DNA of 64,000 nucleotides from Minwuia sp. (lineage in GTDB: Bacteria > Pseudomonadota > Alphaproteobacteria > Minwuiales > Minwuiaceae), in the NCBI GenBank assembly GCA_029210175.1, contig JARGPL010000019.1:1-64000 (forward strand), given 5' to 3'. A program made the position numbers and the translations under genes. Below, piece by piece: positions 1 to 6,996 of this stretch. How positions within the stretch are numbered: the stretch's first letter is position 1; each line of letters starts with the position of its first letter. A model generated the notes under the pieces. It did no database searches and had not been told where the DNA came from. It saw only the letters and a program-made list of their open reading frames with translations.

Positions 1-149
1 GACCCGAACCGCTGATTGCGATGACCCGCCAGTTGATGGCGCAGCTTCTCGATCAGGACTGCCTGCGACTTCACCTCGGCCAGCAAAAGTGCCGTGAACT
101 GCCTCAGTTCATCAGGGTCTTCGGGCAGGGATTTATCGATATCCAACAT
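1..149 (-). CDS. tnpC: IS66 transposase TnpC, N-terminal fragment (cut by window edge)
   Basis: Translation from the ATG at 149 gives about 49 residues, with LLAEVKSQAVLIEKLRHQLA followed by GHRNQRFG. That helical segment and the basic RFG motif match the N-terminal leucine-zipper/zinc-finger region of IS66 DDE transposases. The rest, including the catalytic DDE core, lies left of base 1. The gene starts 61 bases after the tnpB stop, in the same direction. Integrity of the transposase, and so whether the element is active, cannot be judged here. Confidence 0.8.
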   Translation of the reverse strand, partial: MLDIDKSLPEDPDELRQFTALLLAEVKSQAVLIEKLRHQLAGHRNQRFG

Positions 150-210
150 GGCCGGATCATAGCAGATCCGCATGTTTGAAGGAATCCCCACCAACCCTTT
201 CAGAGCTGAT

Positions 211-558
211 TTATCCCGCTTTGAGCGGCGTCCAACTGCGTTGTGGCAGACGCCAGTCGATGCCCTCCAGCAGCATCGCCAACTGGGCAGCCGTCAAGGC
301 AATCTTGCCCTCTTTGGCCAACGGCCAGACGAACCGGCCCTTCTCAAGTCGCTTGCTGAACAAGCATGCACCTTGACCATCCCACCAGATGATCTTGATC
401 AGATCGCCGCGACGACCACGGAACACAAACAAGTGGCCCGCAAACGGGTCCTGCTTCAACGTCTGCTCCGCCTGGGCCGCCAAAGTCGTGAACCCGCGCC
501 GCATGTCGGTCACGCCTGCCGCCAGCCAGATACGCGTGTTCGCGGGGACCGGGATCAT
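211..558 (-). CDS. tnpB: IS66 family accessory protein TnpB (Orf2)
   Basis: This 115-residue protein has the hallmarks of IS66 Orf2: an N-terminal [19 protein letters not shown] segment, [13 protein letters not shown] in the middle, and [20 protein letters not shown] towards the end. Length is normal for the family (about 115). TnpB is needed for IS66 transposition but its biochemical role is not established. Its start overlaps the tnpA stop by four bases (ATGA-type), so the two are probably translationally coupled. No damage is visible. Confidence 0.93.
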   Translation of the reverse strand: MIPVPANTRIWLAAGVTDMRRGFTTLAAQAEQTLKQDPFAGHLFVFRGRRGDLIKIIWWDGQGACLFSKRLEKGRFVWPLAKEGKIALTAAQLAMLLEGIDWRLPQRSWTPLKAG

Positions 559-965
559 GCTGACAGACCTCGGATAAGTCGAGCCAGTGCTTCAGGGGCG
601 TAGCCACCGATGATCCGCAGGCGGTGACCTCCGGCGATATCGATCTCTATGGCGCTTTGTGCTGGCACCGGATCAGATATCGAAGGCGCGTCATCGGCCA
701 CGGCCCGATCCGCAATCTCAACCGGCAGGAAACGGGGCCTATCAGCCAACACAGCATCAACCGCCATCTCGGGATCGGGCGCCATCTCGGGATCGGGCGC
801 ATATCGGGGATCACGTAACCACTTGAAGATCATATTGGCATTCATCGCGTAGCGCCGCGCAACTTGCGCCACCGAAACACCCGCTGCCGTCGTCTGAAAA
901 CAGATCGACCGCTTCTCTTCATCCGTCCAGAGTCGCCTCGTTCGACGCGCCATTCGCTGCCCCAT
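555..965 (-). CDS. tnpA: IS66 family transposase accessory TnpA (Orf1, HTH)
   Basis: This is a 136-residue protein with an N-terminal helix-turn-helix of the IS3/IS66 Orf1 type ([20 protein letters not shown] then [19 protein letters not shown]). The C-terminus ([20 protein letters not shown]) is typical of IS66 TnpA. Residues in the middle contain an exact APDPEM duplication coded by an 18-base tandem repeat. The first ATG (965) lies inside a perfect 12-bp palindrome arm. A second in-frame ATG at 953 (MARRTRRLW) is a plausible alternative start. It overlaps tnpB by four bases. Confidence 0.9.
   Translation of the reverse strand: MGQRMARRTRRLWTDEEKRSICFQTTAAGVSVAQVARRYAMNANMIFKWLRDPRYAPDPEMAPDPEMAVDAVLADRPRFLPVEIADRAVADDAPSISDPVPAQSAIEIDIAGGHRLRIIGGYAPEALARLIRGLSA
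763..798. repeat. 18-bp perfect tandem duplication inside tnpA
   Basis: GCCATCTCGGGATCGGGC occurs twice back to back (763-780 and 781-798), followed by a degenerate third copy (GCATATCGGGGATCA). In TnpA it adds one in-frame APDPEM hexapeptide between the HTH and the C-terminal part. It looks like slippage; reading frame is kept. Confidence 0.9.
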
Positions 966-993
966 AGTGTCCGCTATCCTAAGCGGACACTAT
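964..993 (-). promoter_or_regulatory. Perfect 12-bp inverted repeat overlapping the tnpA start
   Basis: ATAGTGTCCGCT (964-975) and AGCGGACACTAT (982-993) are perfect complements with a 6-nt loop. On the minus strand the downstream arm ends in the ATG of tnpA. In RNA form the hairpin would bury the first start codon and any ribosome site. This resembles hairpins that keep transposase translation low on read-through transcripts. It could instead be a repressor or TnpA binding site. Confidence 0.6.
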
Positions 994-1003
994 CAATCAC
1001 ACT

Positions 1004-1330
1004 CTACGCGCGGCAGAGCAGCGACACCGGACGCTTACTCGTCACATGGTCCGGGGCACCGTCATTGCGCCCGAAGATCGGGCTGGCGCAGGTCGGACAG
1101 AAGGAACGGGTGACCCGTGTGCCCTGCGATGAAACAAGCTGGTACTGCCGCACCGGCCCCGTCAGCCGGAACCGATCAACCGGGAACATCGCCCCGGTGG
1201 AATGACCGCCCCCGCCGCCGCGCTGGCAGTCGCGACAGTGACAGTGCGCAACGATGACCGGCGATCCGGTGACGCGATACCGAACACCGCCGCAGATGCA
1301 GCCGCCCTCTTGTTGGTCGATATCCGGCAT
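1004..1330 (-). pseudogene. GFA-domain (CENP-V/GFA zinc-binding) gene truncated by IS66
   Basis: The protein begins MPDIDQQEGGCICGGVRYRV and has the GFA cysteine pattern CxC, then HCHCRDC, then FCPTC. These are zinc ligands of the glutathione-dependent formaldehyde-activating enzyme superfamily. After GRNDGAPDHVT, a stretch that is mid-domain in full-length homologs, the frame runs into the IS end and stops after about 11 foreign residues. Native coding is 1039-1330 (about 97 residues of a usual 130-150). The gene starts 7 bases after the pelG stop, so it was probably the last gene of that transcript. Function is likely lost unless the fragment folds. Confidence 0.8.
1039..1046. repeat. Predicted 8-bp target-site duplication flanking the IS66 end
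   Basis: IS66 elements usually duplicate 8 bp of target. The eight bases next to the GTAAGCG end are TCGTCACA. The matching copy should lie at the far end of the element outside the window, so this is a prediction only. Confidence 0.5.
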
Positions 1331-1337
1331 GGTGACC

Positions 1338-2714
1338 TCACACAGATGCGTTGTTCTTCACGAAGGTCAGGAACGGCAGGCGGCCCACATGCCAGGCGCA
1401 GACGCCATAGGCGATGATGAAGGTCAGCAGCGACGCCATGAAGTAGCCGTAGCCATAGTAGGGAAAACCGAGTTCCAGGGTGGCCCAGCTGAACAGGCCA
1501 TTGGTCACCAGGTACAGCACCTGGACTGCCAGCATCACCTTGCGCAGGTCGAAGTAGGCCAGCACGATGCCGACGAACATCAGCAGCACATGGAACAGCG
1601 CACCCAGCACGCCGAAGCGGAAGATGCCCAGTTGCAACGCGGGAATGCCCACTGCCTCGAAAAGGGGTCCGGCGACCAGGATCGCGGTGACGCAGAGACA
1701 GAACTGCAGCACCACCACGTTGCGGGACGCGGCAAGCAGGGAATCGATGATGTTGCGGTGGTTCTCCTCGATCCTCTCGTAGTTCGCATGGTGTTCGATG
1801 TCGCGATAGAACCGCTGATAATGCTCGAAGAACCGGGTTTCGATGTTGACGATGAAGACGGCCATCGCGGGCACGATGGTCAGATAGGCCAGGAACATCG
1901 CGCCATCATAGATCGGGAATGAAACGAAACCGCTTTCCAGCACTTCGCGCTCCGGGGCGCACCACATCACCCACTTGTCGACCCAGATCGCCAGATTGTA
2001 GGCCAGTCCGGCAAGCGCCAGGTCCCAGTACTTGCGGAAATAGCCCAGGAACGCGAAGGGGCGGGTGATGCGGTACGGATATTCGGCGAACACCCGCGCC
2101 ACCAGAGCGAAGAAGATCAGGCCCAGGCCCAGGTTGAAGCCCATCAGGATACCGAAAGCACCCAGCGATCCGGCGAATGCCAGCCCGAAGGCGCCGCCGG
2201 CCATCATGCCGACAAAGAACGCCAGCGTGATGGACTTGTAGTCCTTCAGCGCCGTCAGGAAGACGTTCACCATCCAGATCGATGTCACCAGGAAATAGTT
2301 GATCAGCGCACCGGCAATCATCATCGGCGGAATGTCGACCACGAAAAGGTAGAACGGGACGACGATGAATGCCTGGGTCATCAGTAACAGGAACAGCGCC
2401 GCGATCAGCATGCCTGGTGCTTCGATGACTGCTTTCTTGAAGATCATGTCGGCCAGATAACGGGTCGCGACCAGCAGCACCGGTCCGGACAGCGCCAGGC
2501 TGAAGGCGAAGTTGTAGATCAGGATGATGCGGAACGAGATCAGCTCATCGAGATCCGTGGCATAGATGCCGAAGACATTGATGGAGCCAACGGCCAGGAT
2601 CGTGAAGAGCCACGGACCCGAGGACACGACAGTCGAATGCGCATAGCCCTGCACGATGCCAAGCAGGTCATCGCGGTCGGTCAATCGCCGCAGGGCAAAT
2701 CCGATGCCGGCCAT
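1338..2714 (-). CDS. pelG: Pel exopolysaccharide inner-membrane transporter PelG
   Basis: This is a 458-residue polytopic membrane protein with about 12 hydrophobic segments. It begins MAGIGFALRRL, the typical PelG N-terminus, and continues with the GYAHSTVVSSGPWLFTIL signature. PelG belongs to the MATE/PST flippase-like group and forms the inner-membrane synthase complex with PelD, PelE and PelF that polymerises and exports the cationic Pel polymer. The pelF stop and the pelG start share one base (TGATG), implying translational coupling. Length is normal for the family. It is the last intact pel gene before the IS-damaged GFA gene. Confidence 0.95.
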   Translation of the reverse strand: MAGIGFALRRLTDRDDLLGIVQGYAHSTVVSSGPWLFTILAVGSINVFGIYATDLDELISFRIILIYNFAFSLALSGPVLLVATRYLADMIFKKAVIEAPGMLIAALFLLLMTQAFIVVPFYLFVVDIPPMMIAGALINYFLVTSIWMVNVFLTALKDYKSITLAFFVGMMAGGAFGLAFAGSLGAFGILMGFNLGLGLIFFALVARVFAEYPYRITRPFAFLGYFRKYWDLALAGLAYNLAIWVDKWVMWCAPEREVLESGFVSFPIYDGAMFLAYLTIVPAMAVFIVNIETRFFEHYQRFYRDIEHHANYERIEENHRNIIDSLLAASRNVVVLQFCLCVTAILVAGPLFEAVGIPALQLGIFRFGVLGALFHVLLMFVGIVLAYFDLRKVMLAVQVLYLVTNGLFSWATLELGFPYYGYGYFMASLLTFIIAYGVCAWHVGRLPFLTFVKNNASV

Positions 2715-4252
2715 CAGGCGGCCTCCTCTTCCGCAGCACGGACGCGCCGGCCTTCCGGCAGGGTCTCGTGCGCCATGAAGGTCACGTAGAGATCATGGTA
2801 GATCCGGTCGATCTCCAGCTTGTTGTAGTACTTGCGGACCCGATCCCTGATCGCGACGCGGGCGCGGGCCATGTACTCCGGGTCCTTGATCAGGGCCGCC
2901 AGCTCGCGGGCGGTTTCTGCCGGATTGGACAGGGGTGTGATGGCGCCACCGATACCCAGCGGCGGGTCCTCATGCGGCATGCCGTGCAGCATGTCCCGGC
3001 AGGCGCCGACATCCGTGGACACGGTGGGAATGCCCGCCGCGCCGCCTTCGAGGATCACCAGCGGCTGTGCCTCCGAAATCGAGGTCAGCACCATCACATC
3101 CACCTGCCCCAGGTACTCGGTCAGCTGCACCCGGCCGGTGAAGATGAAATTCTCCTCCAGTTCCAGATGCGCGACCATCTGCAGGCACTCGCGGTAGTAA
3201 TCCTCATCCTCTTCCGTTGGCCCCATCATCAGCGCCTTGATGTCAGGCACTTCGCGGCGCAGCAGCGCGACCGAGCGGATATAGGTCTTGATGTCCTTGA
3301 TCGGCACCACGCGCCCGATCAGGGCGATCGTCGGTTCCTTGTTCGGCGTACGCTCCACCTTCGAATAGCGCTCATAATCGACGCCATTGGGGATGATGCG
3401 CAGCAGTTCCTCCGCTGCACCGTCGCGGCGCTGCAGGTCCTGGTTGCCCGAATAGAGCGTGATGATCTGGTCACAGGCCTGATAGCAGCTGCGGCTGTAG
3501 GCAACGAAGGTATCGATCCAGAGGTCCTTCAGGTCGCGTTTCGGCTTCTCCAGTCCCAGGCTGCCTCCGGGTGCCTCATAGAGCCAGTCAGCCATGGCGA
3601 TCTCGATACGCCGCTCATTGGTATAGATGCCATGTTCCGTCAACAGCACCGGCCGCCCGGTATCCAGCTTCGCACGCGCTGCAAACAACCCCGCGTAACC
3701 AGTTGAAACTGTGTGATAAACCCTTGCTTCCGGCATCGGAGAAAGCAGGATGTTGAACAGCCCGCCGAGCAGTGATCGCCAGGTCCAGAAATAGTCGAGG
3801 AATGAGCTTTCGGGCATGTCATCCTTGTACATGCGCAGCAGCATCTGCCACGCCATTTCGGAATTCAGCAAGGCATCGCGCCCGAATGCCTTCCGCTGCG
3901 GCGTCAATATCCGCAACAGTTGTTTGACGTCGCCCAGATTGCCCCCGGACTGCATGGCCTTCAGGGCCGGTTCCATTTCGGCAAGCAGCCGTTTCAGGCC
4001 GCGCACCTTTCCCGTGCCCGACGGCATCTTCTGCAGGAAGACATGATTGATGCCCCGCACGTTGTCCGGCACCTCATAGCGCCGCTCAGGCGGTGATTCC
4101 CCCGGCATCAGGCTGACGATATGAAATGTCAGGTCGCTTTGTGCGCCCACCAGATCATGCACCCAGCTGGAGACACCACCTGCGACATAGGGGTACGTAC
4201 CCTCCAGAATCAGGCAGACATCCACGGGCTCGAAATGATCAATGCGGGCCAT
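2714..4252 (-). CDS. pelF: Pel polysaccharide glycosyltransferase PelF (GT4)
   Basis: This 512-residue cytosolic GT-B fold enzyme is the predicted polymerase of Pel from UDP-activated amino sugars. The N-terminal VCLILEGTYPYVAGGVSSWV motif is diagnostic of PelF. The C-terminal half carries PNGVDYERYSKV, IALIGRVVPIKDIKTYI and the nucleotide-sugar binding EAQPLVILEGGAAGIPTVST region with the EX7E arrangement of GT4 enzymes. It overlaps the end of pelE by 14 bases and pelG by one. Full length with no defects visible. Confidence 0.96.
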   Translation of the reverse strand: MARIDHFEPVDVCLILEGTYPYVAGGVSSWVHDLVGAQSDLTFHIVSLMPGESPPERRYEVPDNVRGINHVFLQKMPSGTGKVRGLKRLLAEMEPALKAMQSGGNLGDVKQLLRILTPQRKAFGRDALLNSEMAWQMLLRMYKDDMPESSFLDYFWTWRSLLGGLFNILLSPMPEARVYHTVSTGYAGLFAARAKLDTGRPVLLTEHGIYTNERRIEIAMADWLYEAPGGSLGLEKPKRDLKDLWIDTFVAYSRSCYQACDQIITLYSGNQDLQRRDGAAEELLRIIPNGVDYERYSKVERTPNKEPTIALIGRVVPIKDIKTYIRSVALLRREVPDIKALMMGPTEEDEDYYRECLQMVAHLELEENFIFTGRVQLTEYLGQVDVMVLTSISEAQPLVILEGGAAGIPTVSTDVGACRDMLHGMPHEDPPLGIGGAITPLSNPAETARELAALIKDPEYMARARVAIRDRVRKYYNKLEIDRIYHDLYVTFMAHETLPEGRRVRAAEEEAA

Positions 4253-5462
4253 TTGCAGCCAGTGCCTCCTTCAGCTTCGGCAAGACTGCACCTTCACTCA
4301 GGTCCTCATCCTTCGACACGTCGAGGTCCTTCGTCGGATCAACGCCCTGCCAGGCCAGGATCACATCATGCAGCCGCTCGCCGATCGTCGGGTCATTGAG
4401 CAGGTCGTCGCCAAAACCGGCGACGGCATAGCGCAGACGGTCGAAATCGCCGAGATTGAAAACCGCTTCCATGTACCAGGCGATCTCGCTGGGCCGGATG
4501 ACACCGCGCGCAAAGCCCGCTTCGAACCAGCGGGCGGCTTCCTCCAGGCGGCCCGTGCGTACCATCAGCCGTCCGACACCAAGCAAGGCGGCACCCAGGG
4601 TCGGGTCAATCGCCAGGGCGTCGCGATAGCATTGCTCCGCCTTGCGGCGGTTCTCCCCCTGCCGGTCGCCGTCAAGAATGCCGCTGAAGGCGTAATTGTC
4701 GAAATGCGCGGCTACACGCAACTGCGCATCCATGTCTTCGGGGTTGGCCTTGGCCGCCTGCTCCATCTCCATCGCCTTTTCGAGGAACGCATTCTCGATA
4801 CTGGCGGCAGCGGTTGCCGCCTGGACACGGACAGCAGGGTTGGCGTCGGAAAGCGCGGACTGCAGCGCGGGCGCGAACTCCGGGCGGAAGTCGCGCGTCA
4901 GCAGGGAAATGACGGCTCGCTTCTGTTCGATGGAACCGTACTGCAGGACATCGGTGAAGGACGTGACGTTTTCCTGCTTCGCGGAATCAGCCAGACCCCG
5001 CGTCAGCATCTCGTAGAGTTTCTCCGACGGCTCATCGAGATGATCGGGAAACAGCGACGCGTACCATTCCTCGAACGGTGTCGCGTCCCTGCGAAACCGG
5101 ACATAGAGCAGCATCGCCAGCATGGTGCCGAGCGGTCCGAACAAACCAAGAAACAGCGTCGCGACCGCCAGCAGCACGAGGTAGCGTGAATGCCCGCCAT
5201 TGGGCCGTATCTTCCAGGCAGCCAGGGCCACCACGGCAACGACGAAGACATGTGCAAGCGCAGCGGTCCAGGCGGGCAGCAGCGACTGGTGCAGGACAAA
5301 CAGCATCCCGGCCTCTGTCGCGGTCGCAAAGACGCAGAAGAACAGGATGATGTAGGTGGAGCGGCCCGTACGCGTGTCTTCCGCACTGCGCCGTTCCTTA
5401 TCTGCCTCCATCCGATCGAGTTCTGCCGCAAGGGCAGCGGGTGAAAGGGCTGCGCTGCTCAT
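4239..5462 (-). CDS. pelE: Pel synthase complex protein PelE (TM + TPR)
   Basis: This is a 407-residue protein with a short charged N-terminus, a hydrophobic region of several membrane segments at about residues 32-125, and a helical cytosolic remainder. That part holds a HEAT-like ALSDANPAVRVQAATAAAS segment and TPR-like repeats (CYRDALAIDPTLGAALLGVG and following). This layout and the position between pelD and pelF identify PelE, a partner of PelD in the inner-membrane complex. Sequence conservation of PelE is weak, so the name rests partly on synteny. It overlaps pelD by four bases and pelF by 14. Confidence 0.85.
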   Translation of the reverse strand: MSSAALSPAALAAELDRMEADKERRSAEDTRTGRSTYIILFFCVFATATEAGMLFVLHQSLLPAWTAALAHVFVVAVVALAAWKIRPNGGHSRYLVLLAVATLFLGLFGPLGTMLAMLLYVRFRRDATPFEEWYASLFPDHLDEPSEKLYEMLTRGLADSAKQENVTSFTDVLQYGSIEQKRAVISLLTRDFRPEFAPALQSALSDANPAVRVQAATAAASIENAFLEKAMEMEQAAKANPEDMDAQLRVAAHFDNYAFSGILDGDRQGENRRKAEQCYRDALAIDPTLGAALLGVGRLMVRTGRLEEAARWFEAGFARGVIRPSEIAWYMEAVFNLGDFDRLRYAVAGFGDDLLNDPTIGERLHDVILAWQGVDPTKDLDVSKDEDLSEGAVLPKLKEALAANGPH

Positions 5463-6994
5463 CCCCGGCCCGCTCTCAGGATCGGCGTGCCCTGATCCGC
5501 CCCATCCCTTGGCGCATCTTCGGGGCGGGCATACAGCGACTTGGCAACGGCAGTGATGTTGACGCCCTCGATCTCCGCTTCCTTCAGGTAGTGCATTATG
5601 GCGGTGGCAATGTGTTCCGCGACCTCGGCACCGGATTCGTCCGCATTCACGGTGGGCAGGATCAACGCGAACTCGCGACCGGTCTGGCGGTATTCGAACG
5701 CCTGCACCATCGGCGACATATGGTGTTTCACGACATCACCGATGGCCTTGACCACAGCCTGGCGGCGGGACTGGTGAAGCACGTCCACGCCCCCGGCCTT
5801 CAACTGCACGGCTGTCACGTCAAACCCCAGGTTCTCGCCCAGGATCTTCATGAACTTCGAGTGCTGGCGATAGACCGTGTCGCTCAACAGCGTCCGGTCA
5901 TCGTTGAAGTACATGTTGCCCTGCGCCTTGCGGAATCGCCGGGCATTGGCGAATGCCGTGCCCACCCACTCACTCAGGATGCGGAAGTTTTCCAGTGACG
6001 CGACCTGCAGATCGAGGAAGCCAAGCTTCTCGATCTTCAGCATGCCCACGACCTCGCCCGTATCGACGGACGTCAGGGGACCCGCCAGAATGCCTTCCCC
6101 GGCCAGCAGACGTTCATCAGCGGAATTGACCACGGACATGATACGACGGCGACCGACGACTTCCTGGAAAACCGCGGATGAGGAATCAAACACCCGCATG
6201 TAGGTGTCGCTGTCATCCCAGCCGTCGTTCGTCACCGCCTCCAGCACGCTACCGTTCAGCAGGTAGAGCGAGAACTTGGTCGGCTGCATGACGGCGCGGA
6301 CCAGATCGGCAATACCGATCAGAACCTCGCCCGGACCCAACTTCTCGATCGCCTTTGCAGCCTGATAGAGGGTGAAGACGGTCTTCAGCTGACCCGCGAC
6401 CCGAACCTCCAGATGTTCCTTGGTATGCAGCAGCTGTTCATAGGCATTGCTGAGCACCTGTTCGCGCTCGCGCGTGTCGCGCAGATCCTCTGCAAGCTTC
6501 TGGTTCCGCTGCCGCAGGCGTTCGCGCAGCAAGCCGACCATCAGGGCAACGATCAGCCAGAGCAGCGGTTCCGCCGCATACTGCCAGGCGATCAGATAGT
6601 CCTCGTTGTTGAAGGAACTGAAATCTCCGCCAAAGCCGTCACGCAGGGCAACATCGAAGCCGCTTGTCAGCGCATCCTCCAGGATCGGGCCGCCAAGGGC
6701 AGAGCCAAGCGACAGGATGGACGCGAGAAAGGCTGAAACCAGACCTTCGAAAACACCATACTGGACCGAGATCAGGATCACCGGAATCCAGTAGGGGCTG
6801 GGGTTGACCCCGACATAGCCGTCCAGGCCGCCAATCAGGTAATCAACGCTGACCAGCAGAAGCATGATCACAGCGATTTCCAGATAGGCAACGCCCTGCG
6901 CTGACTTCAGGAACCGTGACTCATCCTTCAGGACCGTGCGTGCGGCCTCTTCCTCACCAAACCCCAGAAGCTGTCTTGCTTGTTCCGGCTGCAT
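5459..6994 (-). CDS. pelD: Pel c-di-GMP receptor-type protein PelD, without a visible RxxD I-site
   Basis: The start is placed at ATG 6994 (MQPEQARQLLG), two bases after the pelB stop; a longer frame exists but its extra residues look non-coding. Of 511 residues, about 35-155 hold several membrane segments, 160-200 a coiled-coil, 205-350 a GAF domain, and 360-490 a degenerate GGDEF domain with GREF at 439-442. In characterised PelD the degenerate GGDEF binds c-di-GMP through an RxxD motif just upstream. Here the aligned residues are MVQA (429-432), and no RxxD is seen between 415 and 440. Regulation by c-di-GMP may therefore be altered or lost. Identity is supported by domain order and its place before pelE. 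Confidence 0.88.
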   Translation of the reverse strand: MQPEQARQLLGFGEEEAARTVLKDESRFLKSAQGVAYLEIAVIMLLLVSVDYLIGGLDGYVGVNPSPYWIPVILISVQYGVFEGLVSAFLASILSLGSALGGPILEDALTSGFDVALRDGFGGDFSSFNNEDYLIAWQYAAEPLLWLIVALMVGLLRERLRQRNQKLAEDLRDTREREQVLSNAYEQLLHTKEHLEVRVAGQLKTVFTLYQAAKAIEKLGPGEVLIGIADLVRAVMQPTKFSLYLLNGSVLEAVTNDGWDDSDTYMRVFDSSSAVFQEVVGRRRIMSVVNSADERLLAGEGILAGPLTSVDTGEVVGMLKIEKLGFLDLQVASLENFRILSEWVGTAFANARRFRKAQGNMYFNDDRTLLSDTVYRQHSKFMKILGENLGFDVTAVQLKAGGVDVLHQSRRQAVVKAIGDVVKHHMSPMVQAFEYRQTGREFALILPTVNADESGAEVAEHIATAIMHYLKEAEIEGVNITAVAKSLYARPEDAPRDGADQGTPILRAGRG

Positions 6995-6996
6995 GA

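Larger units (their letters stand above)
1..1038 (-). mobile_element. IS66-family insertion sequence, tnpA-side end (element continues left of window)
   Basis: The three-gene order tnpA-tnpB-tnpC on the minus strand is the IS66 layout. Read on the minus strand, the outer end starts GTAAGCG (complement of 1032-1038), the usual start of IS66 terminal inverted repeats. The GFA-domain reading frame entering from the right loses its family similarity exactly at this point. The other end lies outside the window, so length and the second repeat cannot be checked. The element sits just downstream of the pel operon. Confidence 0.85.
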
